NCBI RefSeq assembly: GCF_042433915.1
Contig: NZ_JBHLUN010000007.1
Span: forward strand, 1 to 64,000
Source: Roseomonas elaeocarpi
Lineage (GTDB): Bacteria; Pseudomonadota; Alphaproteobacteria; Acetobacterales; Acetobacteraceae
Length of the DNA: 64,000 nt
Reading direction: 5' to 3'
Below, piece after piece: positions 1-8,362 of this stretch. Each line of letters starts with the position of its first letter. Position 1 is the first letter of the stretch. The translations under genes and the position numbers were made by a program. Below the pieces are notes generated by a model, which was not told where the DNA came from, did not search any database, and saw nothing but the letters and a program-made list of their open reading frames with translations.

Positions 1-898
1 GCCCGTGGACCTGCACCTGCGCGGGCTGGAGGCGATGGGCGCGCGCATCGACCTGGCGGAGGGCTATATCGGCGCTTCCGTCGAGGGGCGGCTCAAGGGC
101 GCGCGCATCGTGTTCCCGCAGGTCTCAGTGGGCGCCACCGAGAACCTGCTGATGGCGGCCACGCTGGCCGATGGCACCACCGAGCTGATCAACGCCGCGC
201 GCGAGCCCGAGATCGGCGACCTCGCCGCCTGCCTGATCCGCATGGGCGCGCGCATCGAGGGTATCGGCACCGACCGGCTGACGGTCACGGGTGTGACGCG
301 GCTGGGCGGCGCCACCCACCCGATCCTGCCCGACCGCATCGAGGCCGGCACCTTCGCCTGCGCCGCCGCGATCACCGGCGGCGACCTCCTGCTGGAGGGC
401 TCGGCGGTGTCGCACCTGGGCGCCTGCGCGCGGGTGCTGAGCGAGGCGGGCGTGGACCTCAGTGACGAGGCGGGCGGCCTGCGCGTGCGCCGCACCGGGG
501 GCTTGCGCGGCGTGGACGTGATGACCGAGCCCTTTCCAGGGTTCGCCACCGACATGCAGGCGCAGACCATGGCGCTGATGAGCGTGGCCGATGGTGCCTC
601 GATGGTCACCGAGACGATCTTCGAGAACCGCTTCATGCACGTGCCGGAGCTGGTCCGCATGGGCGCGCGCATCAACGTCCATGGCTCGTCGGCCATCGTG
701 CGCGGCGTGGAGCGCCTCTCGGGCGCACCCGTCATGGCCACCGACCTGCGCGCCTCGGTGTCGCTGATCCTGGCAGGCCTTGCCGCCCGCGGCGAGACCA
801 CGGTGAGCCGCGTCTACCACCTCGACCGCGGCTACGAGGCCGTCGAGCACAAGCTCGCCGGCGTGGGCGCCAACATCGAAAGAGTGCGGGGGGAGTGA
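1..898 (+). CDS. murA: UDP-N-acetylglucosamine 1-carboxyvinyltransferase, 3' part
   Basis: This is the C-terminal ~299 residues of MurA, which transfers enolpyruvate from PEP to UDP-GlcNAc in the first committed step of peptidoglycan synthesis in the cytoplasm. The reading frame is already open at base 2; the first residues (PVDLHLRGLEAMGARI) match the stretch just after the catalytic Cys loop of E. coli MurA, so the active-site Cys lies about six residues outside the window. Clear family blocks are seen: SVGATENLLMAATLADGTT, NAAREPEI, LPDRIEAGTF, PGFATDMQAQ, TIFENRFMHVPEL, VMATDLRAS, and the C-terminal YHLDRGYEAVEHKL with final GANIERV. The gene is truncated only by the window edge and ends normally. 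No partner gene follows; a hairpin-rich repeat region comes next. Confidence 0.97.
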   Translation, partial: PVDLHLRGLEAMGARIDLAEGYIGASVEGRLKGARIVFPQVSVGATENLLMAATLADGTTELINAAREPEIGDLAACLIRMGARIEGIGTDRLTVTGVTRLGGATHPILPDRIEAGTFACAAAITGGDLLLEGSAVSHLGACARVLSEAGVDLSDEAGGLRVRRTGGLRGVDVMTEPFPGFATDMQAQTMALMSVADGASMVTETIFENRFMHVPELVRMGARINVHGSSAIVRGVERLSGAPVMATDLRASVSLILAGLAARGETTVSRVYHLDRGYEAVEHKLAGVGANIERVRGE

Positions 899-936
899 GA
901 GGGTAAGGTCGGCTTCTCGGGCGCGCCGGTGGCCAG

Positions 937-1012
937 CCCCGGGAAGGGGGGAGAAGGAATTCTCCCCCTCCCCGGACCCCTCCGCCCCCATCTTTTTCCG
1001 GGACGCTGCCGC
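937..1012. repeat. Left arm of an inverted repeat pair with hairpin
   Basis: This arm contains a perfect 9-bp stem (gggggagaa / ttctccccc, loop ggaa) at 947-968, then a C-rich tract, catcttttt and cgctgccgc. The same order of motifs occurs on the opposite strand at 1149-1214. The copies are imperfect but clearly related. It may also act as a terminator for murA, as the hairpin lies 48 bp past the stop, though no T run follows directly. It looks like a dispersed intergenic repeat; that is inference, because only two copies are seen here. Confidence 0.7.
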
Positions 1013-1025
1013 AGGAGCGTGGTGA

Positions 1026-1066
1026 GCGTCGTGCGCTCCGGCTCATTGAGCCGGAGCGAGGGACGC
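1026..1066. terminator. Long hairpin between the repeat arms
   Basis: An 11-bp perfect stem (cgctccggctc / gagccggagcg, loop att, 1034-1058) is extended by an outer gcgtc/gacgc pairing across a 3-nt internal loop. It sits between the two inverted repeat arms and between the convergent ends of murA and the aldehyde dehydrogenase gene. A role as a bidirectional terminator or as a structural part of the repeat element is plausible. There is no U tract, so the terminator call is weak. Confidence 0.4.
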
Positions 1067-1148
1067 GTCAGCTAGGGCCGACAGTAAGCTTCGCTTCTTT
1101 TCAGCAGCGCCGGCGGCCGCCGTACCGCGACCGGCTTTCACCCTTCCC

Positions 1149-1214
1149 GCGGCAGCGTTCCGAAAAAAAGATGAGTGGGGGTTCGGGGGAGAGAATTCCT
1201 TCTCTCCCCCGGGA
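1149..1214. repeat. Right arm of the inverted repeat pair
   Basis: This is the reverse-complement partner of 937-1012. It carries gcggcagcg, then aaaaaaagatga, a G-rich tract, and a perfect 11-bp stem (gggggagagaa / ttctctccccc, loop ttcc, 1185-1210). Read on the minus strand it lies about 95 bp beyond the aldehyde dehydrogenase stop, so it could also end that operon. The 83-codon open frame crossing it (1043-1294, minus) is made largely of this repeat and is not called a gene. Confidence 0.7.
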
Positions 1215-1306
1215 CAGCACGACGCCGGACGGCTTGCTGTCCCAGACCTTTCCGCCCGAAACCCCAGCGCCGTTTTCGTGACGCGGGGAGGCATCAGGCC
1301 GTCCGG

Positions 1307-2836
1307 TCAGCGCGCGAGGCGGCGGGCGAGCTTCCGGCTGAATTCGCCGCGCGGCGGGTCGGTCAGGCGGGCCAGGGCGAAGGGGCCGTGACGGACGCGG
1401 GCGCGCCAGTCGCTGAAGCTCTCGAACCCCGCCCGGCCGTGATAGCGCCCGTGGCCGGAGCCGCCGACGCCGCCGAAGGGCAGGGCCGGGAAGGCCACGT
1501 GGTCGATGACGCGGTTGGTGACGATGGCGCCGGAGCGCGTTTCGTGCGCCAGGCGCGCCTCCTCCGCCGCGGTGGCGCCGAAGAGCGACAGCGCCAGCGG
1601 AGCGGGGCGCGCCGCCAGCCAGCGCAGCGCCGCGTCGAGGTCCGTGCATTCCACCGCGCCCAGCACCGGGCCGAAGCGTTCCTCCGCCCCGTCGCCGCCC
1701 AGCCGCAGCGGAGTCGGGCCGGGGGCGAGGGGTTCGGTGCCCTCCGCCTGCGCCGCCTGCCGCGCGCGCTGCACCGGGGCGACCTGGCTGTCGGCTGCGA
1801 TGCCGGTGGCGAGGCAGGCCGCGCGGAAGGCCTCGCGGCGGTGGCCCACCAGCAGCACCGTGTCGGGCGCCACGCAGGTCTGGCCGGCATTCACCGCCTT
1901 GGCCACCAGGATCGCCCGCGCCGCGCGCGCGAGGTCGGCGCCCGGCAGAACGAGCGCGGTGCATTGCCCGCCGAGCTCCAGCGTCAGCGGCACGAGGTTC
2001 GCCGCCGCCGCCGCCGCGATGCGCCGGCCCGTGGCGGTGCCACCGGTGAAGACGAGGTGATCCCAGGGCTGCGCCGCGAAATCGGCCGCGACGGCGGCGT
2101 CGCCCTGCACCACCTGCGCCACGGCGGGGCCCCAGGCTTCGTGCAGGATCTCGGCCAGCAGGGCGGCGGTGCGGGGGGCATGCTCGCTGGGCTTGAGGGC
2201 GACGCGGTTGCCGGCGGCCACCGCCTCGAGCGCCGGCCAGAGGGCGAGCTGCACGGGGTAGTTCCAGGGCGCCATCACCGCCACCACGCCCTTGGGCACC
2301 GGCTCCACCCAGCTGAGGCAGGGCTGAAAGGCGAAGGGGGCGAGCACGAAGCGCGGCCGGGCCCACCAGCGGAGCCAGCGGCGGGCGCGGCGGGCGGCCT
2401 GCAGCACCACCAGCACGTCGGCCAGTAGCGTGTCCTCGGGCGAGCGGCCGCCGTAGTCGGCGTCGAGGGCGGCCACCACGTCTTCCGCCCGGCGCGACAG
2501 GGTGTCGGCCAGGGCGCGCAGCAGGCGGCGGCGCTCGGGGATGGTGAGGCGGCCGGGGATCGCGCGGAGTGCGGCCAGCGCCTCGGCGGGCGAGGGGCCG
2601 GCGGGCGGCAGGGCCGGTGCCACGCCGGCCGGGGATGCCGACGCCGTGCTGGTGGAGGATCGGGCTCCGTTCGCGGTGCCTTCGCGCGCTCCGGACGCTG
2701 CGACGGCGGCCTCATCCGGTCCGGCGGATGCCGCGTCAGGCTCGCCCGAGCCGGCGGTCGTCACGGCATCGGGCGTGGTGCAGGGCCGACCCGGCAAGGG
2801 GGCGGCCGCGGAACCTCCCGCCGCCTGCGCGCTCAT
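1307..2836 (-). CDS. Aldehyde dehydrogenase of the carotenoid cluster (CrtNc/AldH-like)
   Basis: This 509-residue NAD(P)-dependent aldehyde dehydrogenase probably oxidises a carotenoid terminal aldehyde (4,4'-diaponeurosporenal type) to the acid. Residues 1-83 are an Ala/Pro/Ser-rich low-complexity extension. The fold follows with APWNYP (189-194), the Lys of ALKPSE (215), FTGG (263-266), catalytic Glu287 (LELGG) and nucleophile Cys321 (NAGQTC). The family is certain; the substrate is inferred from the neighbouring desaturases, glycosyltransferase and acyltransferase, as in staphyloxanthin-type pathways where AldH does this step. The chosen ATG overlaps the upstream glycosyltransferase stop (ATGA), which suggests translational coupling; the frame stays open farther upstream, but that start would lie inside the neighbour. 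It is the last gene of a five-gene minus-strand operon. Coniferyl-aldehyde-type activity is the main alternative. Confidence 0.85.
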   Translation of the reverse strand: MSAQAAGGSAAAPLPGRPCTTPDAVTTAGSGEPDAASAGPDEAAVAASGAREGTANGARSSTSTASASPAGVAPALPPAGPSPAEALAALRAIPGRLTIPERRRLLRALADTLSRRAEDVVAALDADYGGRSPEDTLLADVLVVLQAARRARRWLRWWARPRFVLAPFAFQPCLSWVEPVPKGVVAVMAPWNYPVQLALWPALEAVAAGNRVALKPSEHAPRTAALLAEILHEAWGPAVAQVVQGDAAVAADFAAQPWDHLVFTGGTATGRRIAAAAAANLVPLTLELGGQCTALVLPGADLARAARAILVAKAVNAGQTCVAPDTVLLVGHRREAFRAACLATGIAADSQVAPVQRARQAAQAEGTEPLAPGPTPLRLGGDGAEERFGPVLGAVECTDLDAALRWLAARPAPLALSLFGATAAEEARLAHETRSGAIVTNRVIDHVAFPALPFGGVGGSGHGRYHGRAGFESFSDWRARVRHGPFALARLTDPPRGEFSRKLARRLAR

Positions 2837-3936
2837 GCCTCGTTGCTGGCGGAGTAGGCGCGGCCCTTCCAGCCTTCCTTGCGCCCCATGGCAGCGCGGA
2901 TCAGCGCCGTCCACTGGATGGCCAGCGCCACCAGGATCGCGGCCGGGTGCAGCGGAATGGTCCAGGACGGCTCTCGCCCGCGCCAGGTCACCAGCGAGCG
3001 GAAAGCGTAGCTGGCCACCAGCGCCACCGCGGCGCCGGGGGCGGGCAGCAGCAGCCAGGGCAGGACGTGGCCGCCGAACAGCAGCACCGTCCAGACCGGC
3101 AGGCCCGACGGCGTCGCCATGCCCTCTCGCGCGTTCTTCAGGAAGCCGCGCCAGGCCTCGCGGAAGTTCCGGTACATGCGGCAGGAGGCCAGCGTGGCGC
3201 CGTCCACCACCTCGGTCCGGTGCCCTTGCGTGCGCAGGCGCCGCGCCAGGGCGAGGCCGTCATGCAGCACGCCGCGCACCGCGGCATGGCCGCCGGCATC
3301 GGTGTAGGCGTGGCGGTCGATCAGGATCAACTGGCCGCAGGCCGCGGCGAGCGAGGGGTGCGCGGTGAAGGCGCGGCCGCCGCCGGGCAGGTAGCCCTGG
3401 AGCAGGAGGTTGATCACCGGCACCGTCAGCGCCTCACCCAGCGTGCCGATCTCCTGCCGCGGCACGCCGGTCACCAGCGCGATGCCGTGCTGCTGCGCGT
3501 GCGCGGCCATGGCGCCGGCGGCGTGGGGGAGGAGGCGGACATCGGCGTCGATGAACAGCAGGTGCGTGCCGCGCGCGGCCTCGCCCAGCCGGGCGCAGGC
3601 ATGGACCTTGCCGGTCCAGCCGGGCGGCAGCGGCGGGGCGCGCAGGAGGCGCAGGCGCGGATCTTCAGCGGCCAGGCGCTCCACGATCGCGGCCGTGCCG
3701 TCGCGCGAGCCGTCGTCGATCACCACGACCTCGACCGCGACACCCGTGGAGGCGAGGGCGGCTCGGACGCAGTTCTCGATGTTGGCGGCCTCGTCGCGCG
3801 CCGGGATCAGCACCGACACCAGCGAACCGTCGAGCGCCCGGTCGCGCAGCACCGGCTGGTGCCACAGGTTCACGGCGGCCATCAGCAGCGGCAGCAGCGC
3901 CAGGATCAGCGCCACCGCGATCAGCAGGGTGGTCAC
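2833..3936 (-). CDS. Family 2 glycosyltransferase, CrtQ-like
   Basis: A membrane-anchored GT2 enzyme of about 367 residues. It has an N-terminal membrane segment (2-22), the GT-A nucleotide-binding start VSVLIPARDEA, the acidic motif DDGSRD (74-79), GKVHACARLGEA, and FIDADV with the metal-binding Asp pair (130, 132). Two or more membrane segments follow in the last 90 residues. The layout matches 4,4'-diaponeurosporenoate glycosyltransferase (CrtQ) and the related hopanoid-associated HpnB group. In this context it probably glucosylates the carotenoid carboxylate. A GTG at 3936 overlaps the upstream stop (GTGA), the same junction style as at the other end; an ATG at 3996 would add 20 residues and overlap the neighbour by 64 bp, so the GTG is preferred. 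Confidence 0.82.
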   Translation of the reverse strand: MTTLLIAVALILALLPLLMAAVNLWHQPVLRDRALDGSLVSVLIPARDEAANIENCVRAALASTGVAVEVVVIDDGSRDGTAAIVERLAAEDPRLRLLRAPPLPPGWTGKVHACARLGEAARGTHLLFIDADVRLLPHAAGAMAAHAQQHGIALVTGVPRQEIGTLGEALTVPVINLLLQGYLPGGGRAFTAHPSLAAACGQLILIDRHAYTDAGGHAAVRGVLHDGLALARRLRTQGHRTEVVDGATLASCRMYRNFREAWRGFLKNAREGMATPSGLPVWTVLLFGGHVLPWLLLPAPGAAVALVASYAFRSLVTWRGREPSWTIPLHPAAILVALAIQWTALIRAAMGRKEGWKGRAYSASNEA

Positions 3937-5042
3937 GGCGCGTCGTGCCGCGCGTCGAAGCTTCGGCCCGTGACCGTCGCGCGCAGGTGACGCCACAGGT
4001 CGTAGATGCCGCCCATTCCTTCCCGCCCCTGTACCAGCACGGTGAAGCGCTCGGTGTCGCGCGACAGCGCATCGGCGGCAAGCCGGTCCATGGTCACGGT
4101 CAGGGCATCGCGCAGCCGCTCCGCCCGTGCCTCACGGCCGAGGGCGAGGAGGTCGGCGGCCAGGATCGGCGTGCCGAAACCGGCCAGCATCTCGGGCTTG
4201 CGCTCGCTCCAGAAGGGGTATTCCAGCGCCAGCGGCAGGAAGCGGGCATTCGGCGCGATCTCGGCCAGGCGGACGAGGCCGGGCGTGATGCCGACCGGGC
4301 GTTCCCGCACGTCCTGGAAGCGGCCCGGGGCGTTCATCCACAGCGCGTGGGCCGGGTCCGCCAGCACGCGCCCGGCCACGCGCAGGAAGGCGACGGCGCC
4401 GCGCGAGGAGCCGGTCTCGATGCCGAAAACGCCGATGCGGCGCATGAAGCTGTAGCGGCGCAGCGCCGCGGCCTCCATCGGGATGAACATGCGCCGTTCC
4501 GGCAGGGCGCGGGCGGCCAGCATCATGAAGGCGACGCCATCCCACCAGGACGGGTGGTTGGCGAAGACCACCAGCGGGGCGTCCGGCGGCCCGGGATCGG
4601 GCAGGCCCCAGCGCGGCAGCCGCAGCGCCCGGACGTGGCGGCGCAGGAAGCGGCTGAACATCAGATGGAAAAAGTTGAACCGCCGCGCGTCGAAGAGGGT
4701 GACCGGGTCGTCCTTGCCCGGGGCCGGAGAGGACGAGGGTGAGGAAATGGAGGCCGGAGTGGGGGAGGGTGATCGGTACCGCGCGCCCGACGCGCCGTCG
4801 GGAGACGTGCCTGAGGAAGTGCCGACGGGAACCGGGCCGGTGGGGGACACGGTTTGGGGCGCGACGGGCGACACGATAGGCGACGCGACGGGCACCGTGG
4901 CCGAAGACGCTCCGGCAGCTGCGGGCGGCGCCCCGTTCGCGGCGGGGCGGGCGATCGGCGGGAAAGGCGCGGCGGCGGCACGGCCATCGGGCGCCGTGTG
5001 CGCCGCCCCCAGGCGCCTGTCCCGCGACCGCCCGAGCAGCAC
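3933..5042 (-). CDS. PlsC-type acyltransferase of the carotenoid cluster
   Basis: This is a 1-acylglycerol-phosphate acyltransferase-fold protein. The catalytic HX4D motif is at His163-Asp168 (NHPSWWD), with the substrate-binding region around FIPMEAAALRRYSFMRRIGVF and a later FLPLALEYPFW block. In the carotenoid operon it probably esterifies the sugar of the glycosyl carotenoid, taking the role of CrtO, though staphylococcal CrtO is a different fold; a lysophospholipid acyltransferase role cannot be excluded. The first ~110 residues are Pro/Ser/Thr/Val-rich and built partly from degenerate 12-bp repeats. The GTG at 5042 is the longest start and lies 6 bp from the desaturase stop; the folded domain begins only near residue 113, so a shorter product from an internal GTG or ATG is possible. 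It is translationally coupled to the glycosyltransferase downstream. Confidence 0.8.
   Translation of the reverse strand: MLLGRSRDRRLGAAHTAPDGRAAAAPFPPIARPAANGAPPAAAGASSATVPVASPIVSPVAPQTVSPTGPVPVGTSSGTSPDGASGARYRSPSPTPASISSPSSSPAPGKDDPVTLFDARRFNFFHLMFSRFLRRHVRALRLPRWGLPDPGPPDAPLVVFANHPSWWDGVAFMMLAARALPERRMFIPMEAAALRRYSFMRRIGVFGIETGSSRGAVAFLRVAGRVLADPAHALWMNAPGRFQDVRERPVGITPGLVRLAEIAPNARFLPLALEYPFWSERKPEMLAGFGTPILAADLLALGREARAERLRDALTVTMDRLAADALSRDTERFTVLVQGREGMGGIYDLWRHLRATVTGRSFDARHDAP
4843..4902. repeat. Degenerate 12-bp tandem repeats in the acyltransferase 5' region
   Basis: About five units of a degenerate 12-mer are readable, the clearest being ggcgacacgata, ggcgacgcgacg and tggggcgcgacg. 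They encode the repeated Val-Ser/Ala-Pro stretch near residues 48-68 of the acyltransferase. Units of 12 bp keep the frame when copy number changes. Similar degenerate 12-mers occur at 34688-34735 and 53033-53092. Confidence 0.65.
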
Positions 5043-5048
5043 GGCCCG

Positions 5049-6644
5049 TTACTCGGCGGCCTGCGGCACGCGGACCGGGATGTCGCCCTCGCGCCGGCCG
5101 GCATGGTCGGCTTCCTCGCTCATGCCGCGGCCGCCGAGGTCCGCATCCATCGCGTCGGCGGCGATCCAGCCCGACATCATCACCATCGGCATGCCCGGCC
5201 CCGGATGCGCCGCGCCACCCGCGAGGTAGAGGCCCTTCACCGCCTTGGAACGGTTGCCCGGCTTGAAGGCGCCGAGGAAGGTGCCGTGCGAGGCGAGCCC
5301 GTAGATCGCCCCGTTGAGCACCTTGTAGCGCTCGTGGATGTCCTGCGGGGTGAGGGCGCGCTCCACCACGATGCGCTCCTCGATGTCCTCCAGCCCCGCG
5401 GTGCGCTTGAGCTTGTCGAGGATCACCTGCCGGTAGGCCGGGAACATCTTCTGCCAGTCCTGCCCTTCGCGGAGGTAGGGCGTGTGCACCAGCACGTAGA
5501 GCGCCTCGCCCCCTTCCGGTGCCACGCCCGGATCGCTGCCCGAGGGCGCGGCGAGGTAGGCGGTGGGATCGGGCGCCGGGATGCCCTTCTTGTAGATCGC
5601 GTCGAACTCTTCCTCGGCATCGCGCGAGAACACGAAGTCATGGTGCGCGAGGTGGTCGTAGCGCTTGTTCAGCCCGAGGTAGAGCACCACGCCGGAACAG
5701 GCCGGCTCGAAGCCCTTCTTGGCGTACTTCCGGCCCGTGTCGCCGCCCACCAGCTCCTTGTAGGTGCGGATGGCGTCCATGTTGGAGATCACGGCGTCGC
5801 AGGGGATGCGCTCCGAGCCCACCATCACGGCCTTCACCGCGCCGTCCACCACCTCGAAGCCGGTGACCTCCGAATTGGGGCGCAGGTCGGCGCCGAGGTC
5901 GCCCGCCAGCTTCGCCAGCCCTTCCGCCACGGCGCGGGTGCCGCCCACCGGGTACCAGACGCCCTCGCTCGCCTGCATGTCGCCGATCGAGCACAGCACC
6001 GCCGGCGCCATGTAGGGGTTGGAGCCGACATACTGGCAGTAGTGGTCCAGCATCTGCGCCAGCCGCTCATCCGGGACGTGGCCGCGGATCACCTTGGCGA
6101 CGTTCTGGCCCATGCGCAGGCTGAGCACGTCCTTCATGGTGCCGGGCTGGAGGTTGTCCTTCCAGTTGATGGTGTCGAAGAGGTCCTCCACCGGCTTCCA
6201 GAAGAAGAACTTCTCGGATACGCCGTGCAGGTGCTTCGCGACCTTCTGGAAGCGCTCGTAGCCCGTGCCCAGGCCGCGACCCGGCGCGAAGGCTTCCATC
6301 GCGCGCGCCATCGGCTCGACACCTTCGAGCAGGTCGATCTGCGTGTTGTCGTCAAAGAAGCAGCGCCACTGCGGGTCGAGGCGGATCAGCGGCAGCTCGG
6401 TCTGCTGGTCCCGGCCGGCTTCCGCGAAGATGCGGCGCAGGACGCGCGGCACCGTCAGGATCGTCGGCCCCATGTCGAAGCGGAACTGCCCGCTGCCGTC
6501 CGGCGCGTCGAGGTGCAGCACCGCCGCCTTGCCGCCCAGCCAGGGGTTCTTGTCCAGCACCGTCACCTGGTGCCCGCGCGCCTGCGCCACCGCCGCCGCC
6601 GCGAGCCCACCCAGGCCGGAGCCCACCACCACCACGCGCGCCAT
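5049..6644 (-). CDS. Phytoene desaturase-family FAD enzyme (CrtN/CrtP-like), second copy
   Basis: A 531-residue flavoprotein of the CrtI family. The dinucleotide-binding motif VVVVGSGLGGLAAA is at the N-terminus (GSGLGG 8-13), followed by LGGKA, FDMGPTILTVP and LDPQWRCFF. The C-terminal FAD-binding block is GLYLAGGAAHPGPGMPMV. Members remove hydrogens from, or oxidise terminal methyls of, C30/C40 carotenes at the membrane. Pairing with a second desaturase, a glycosyltransferase and an aldehyde dehydrogenase points to the C30 diapocarotenoid pathway, with one copy acting as CrtN (desaturase) and one as CrtP/CrtNb (terminal oxidase). Sequence alone does not show which is which. It starts 18 bp after the first desaturase gene and is followed after 6 bp by the acyltransferase. 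Confidence 0.88.
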   Translation of the reverse strand: MARVVVVGSGLGGLAAAAVAQARGHQVTVLDKNPWLGGKAAVLHLDAPDGSGQFRFDMGPTILTVPRVLRRIFAEAGRDQQTELPLIRLDPQWRCFFDDNTQIDLLEGVEPMARAMEAFAPGRGLGTGYERFQKVAKHLHGVSEKFFFWKPVEDLFDTINWKDNLQPGTMKDVLSLRMGQNVAKVIRGHVPDERLAQMLDHYCQYVGSNPYMAPAVLCSIGDMQASEGVWYPVGGTRAVAEGLAKLAGDLGADLRPNSEVTGFEVVDGAVKAVMVGSERIPCDAVISNMDAIRTYKELVGGDTGRKYAKKGFEPACSGVVLYLGLNKRYDHLAHHDFVFSRDAEEEFDAIYKKGIPAPDPTAYLAAPSGSDPGVAPEGGEALYVLVHTPYLREGQDWQKMFPAYRQVILDKLKRTAGLEDIEERIVVERALTPQDIHERYKVLNGAIYGLASHGTFLGAFKPGNRSKAVKGLYLAGGAAHPGPGMPMVMMSGWIAADAMDADLGGRGMSEEADHAGRREGDIPVRVPQAAE

Positions 6645-6662
6645 CGCCGCTTACTCCCCCAC

Positions 6663-8240
6663 TCAGGCCGGCACGGCGGCGTCGAGCGCCCCGTGCATCC
6701 GCGTATCGACACCGTGCAGTCCGAGGTCGCGCAGGCACAGGTCAGTGCTGATGCGCGCCCCCTCGTAGATCACCGGCAGGCCCGAGCCCGGATGCGTGCC
6801 GCCGCCCACCAGATAAACGCCCTCGGCATCGCCGAAGCGGTTGCCGGGGCGGAAGCAGAGCATCTGGCCGAGGTCATGCGCCAGGTTGAAGGTCGCGCCG
6901 TAGCCCACCGAGAACTCGTCCTGCCAGTCCTGCGGCGTGACCATGCGTTCGTAGCGGATGCGCGGACGCAGGTCGCCGACGCCCAGCTTGGCCACGCGGT
7001 CGAGCGCCAGTTCGCGGTAGCGCGCGGCCTCCACGCTCCAATCGGCGCCGCCGCGCAGGTTGGGCACCGGGATCAGCAGGTAGAGCGCCGAGTGGCCCGG
7101 CGGCGCCATGCCGCTGTCCGAGGCGCCGGCGTTCTGCAGGTAGACCGAAGGGACATCGGGGATGATGCCGTCGCCGATCTCGCGCAGGTTGCGGGCGTAG
7201 TCCTCGGCCAGCAGGATCGTGTGATGGGCGAGTTCCGGGAAGGTGCCCTCGACGCCCAGGTAGAGCATGAAGGTCGAGCAGGAATAGCGCGCCTTCTCGA
7301 TCTTGCGGTCCGACCACTTGCGGCGCAGCGCGTCGGGGATGAGGCGCGGCACGGCATGGGCGAAGTCGGCGTTCAGCACCACCGCGTCGGAAGCGTGGCG
7401 GCGGCCGCCGACCTCGACGCCGCGCGCCTTGCGGCCCTCGAAGGCCAGGGCCTCCACGGGGCTGTTGAGCCGGATCTCCACGCCCAGGCGCTCCGCCACG
7501 CGTGCCATCGCCAGTGCCACCGCGCCGCAGCCGCCGCGCGGGTGGAAGACGCCGTGCTCGTATTCCAGGAAGCTCAGGATGGTGAAGAGGCTGGGGCAGC
7601 GATACGGGCTCATCCCCAGGTATTTCGTCTGGAACGAGAAAGCGAGGCGCGTGCGCGGGTCGCGAAAGAAGCGCCGCATGTCGCCATCGACGGAGCGGTT
7701 CGGCCTGAGGTGCGGCAGGGCGCCCATCATGTCGCGCCGCATCACGTCGGCTGGGCTGTTGAAGGCGCGTTCCAGCACCGGGCGGAAGGCCGCGAGCTTG
7801 CGGCGATTGTCGGCCAGGAAGCGGGTGAGGTTGCGCGCGTCGTGCGGGTCGAGCTTGCTGATCTCCGCTTCCATGCGCGCGAGGTCGGGCGTGGCATCCA
7901 CGGTGACGCCGCCCGCGCCTTCCTCGAACAGGAGGCGGTACTGCGGATCGAGGCGGATCATCTCCACTTCTTCGCGCAGCGTCGCGCCGCACTCGCTGAA
8001 GATTTCCTCCAGGATGCGCGGGTACAGGAAGAAGGTGGGGCCGAGGTCGAAACGGTAGCCGCCCGGGGCGTCCAGCAGCCGGTTGCGGCCGCCCACCACC
8101 CCGTCCCTTTCCCACACCGTGACGCGCACCCCGCGCGAGGCCAGCAGCATCGCGGCGGCCAGCCCACCGGGGCCCGCGCCGATCACCGCGACCTCGGGCC
8201 GGTCGCGTCGGATCGAGGGGGCGTAGAGGGGGGCGTTCAT
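6663..8240 (-). CDS. Phytoene desaturase-family FAD enzyme (CrtN/CrtP-like), first copy
   Basis: A 525-residue CrtI-family protein and the promoter-proximal gene of the carotenoid operon. It shows VAVIGAGPGGLAAA (GAGPGG 21-26), VVGGRN, FDLGPTFFLYPRILEEIF, LDPQYRLLF and the C-terminal GVYLVGGGTHPGSGLPVI. It is probably the 4,4'-diapophytoene or diaponeurosporene-oxidising partner of the second copy. The ATG at 8240 is preferred because the flavin motif then starts about 20 residues in, as is usual; an in-frame start at 8312 would add 24 unremarkable residues. No squalene or phytoene synthase gene (CrtM, HpnC/D) lies in the window, so the C30 substrate must come from elsewhere. The promoter is expected in 8241-8362, but none is clear. 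Confidence 0.88.
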   Translation of the reverse strand: MNAPLYAPSIRRDRPEVAVIGAGPGGLAAAMLLASRGVRVTVWERDGVVGGRNRLLDAPGGYRFDLGPTFFLYPRILEEIFSECGATLREEVEMIRLDPQYRLLFEEGAGGVTVDATPDLARMEAEISKLDPHDARNLTRFLADNRRKLAAFRPVLERAFNSPADVMRRDMMGALPHLRPNRSVDGDMRRFFRDPRTRLAFSFQTKYLGMSPYRCPSLFTILSFLEYEHGVFHPRGGCGAVALAMARVAERLGVEIRLNSPVEALAFEGRKARGVEVGGRRHASDAVVLNADFAHAVPRLIPDALRRKWSDRKIEKARYSCSTFMLYLGVEGTFPELAHHTILLAEDYARNLREIGDGIIPDVPSVYLQNAGASDSGMAPPGHSALYLLIPVPNLRGGADWSVEAARYRELALDRVAKLGVGDLRPRIRYERMVTPQDWQDEFSVGYGATFNLAHDLGQMLCFRPGNRFGDAEGVYLVGGGTHPGSGLPVIYEGARISTDLCLRDLGLHGVDTRMHGALDAAVPA

Positions 8241-8362
8241 CGCGGGCAAGTCGATCCGGGCGGGGGTGTCACAGGCTGATGAAGCATGTTCGTCCGATGC
8301 GCGACTTCGCAAGGATCACAGCTTCGCGTGCCGATGATGCGCCGCCGTTACGACAGGCTACC

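Noticed and set aside
937..1214. Inverted repeats considered as insertion-sequence ends
   Set aside because: The space between the arms is about 135 bp and codes for no transposase; each arm is itself a hairpin, unlike terminal repeats, and no target duplication is visible. A non-autonomous element cannot be excluded.
1043..1294. 83-codon open frame on the minus strand between murA and the aldehyde dehydrogenase gene
   Set aside because: It consists mostly of the inverted-repeat arm and central hairpin; no domain or ribosome-binding site supports translation.
1101..2366. 421-codon open frame on the minus strand overlapping the aldehyde dehydrogenase
   Set aside because: Same-strand overlap in another frame with Gly/Arg/Ala-rich composition; the aldehyde dehydrogenase frame has the catalytic motifs.
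5638..5994. Several short frames within the desaturase genes
   Set aside because: All are overlapping shadows of the flavoprotein frames.
4854..8279. Open frame of 1141 codons on the plus strand
   Set aside because: It lies antisense to the two carotenoid desaturases and acyltransferase, has His/Arg/Ala-rich composition typical of shadow frames in GC-rich DNA, and shows no family motif.
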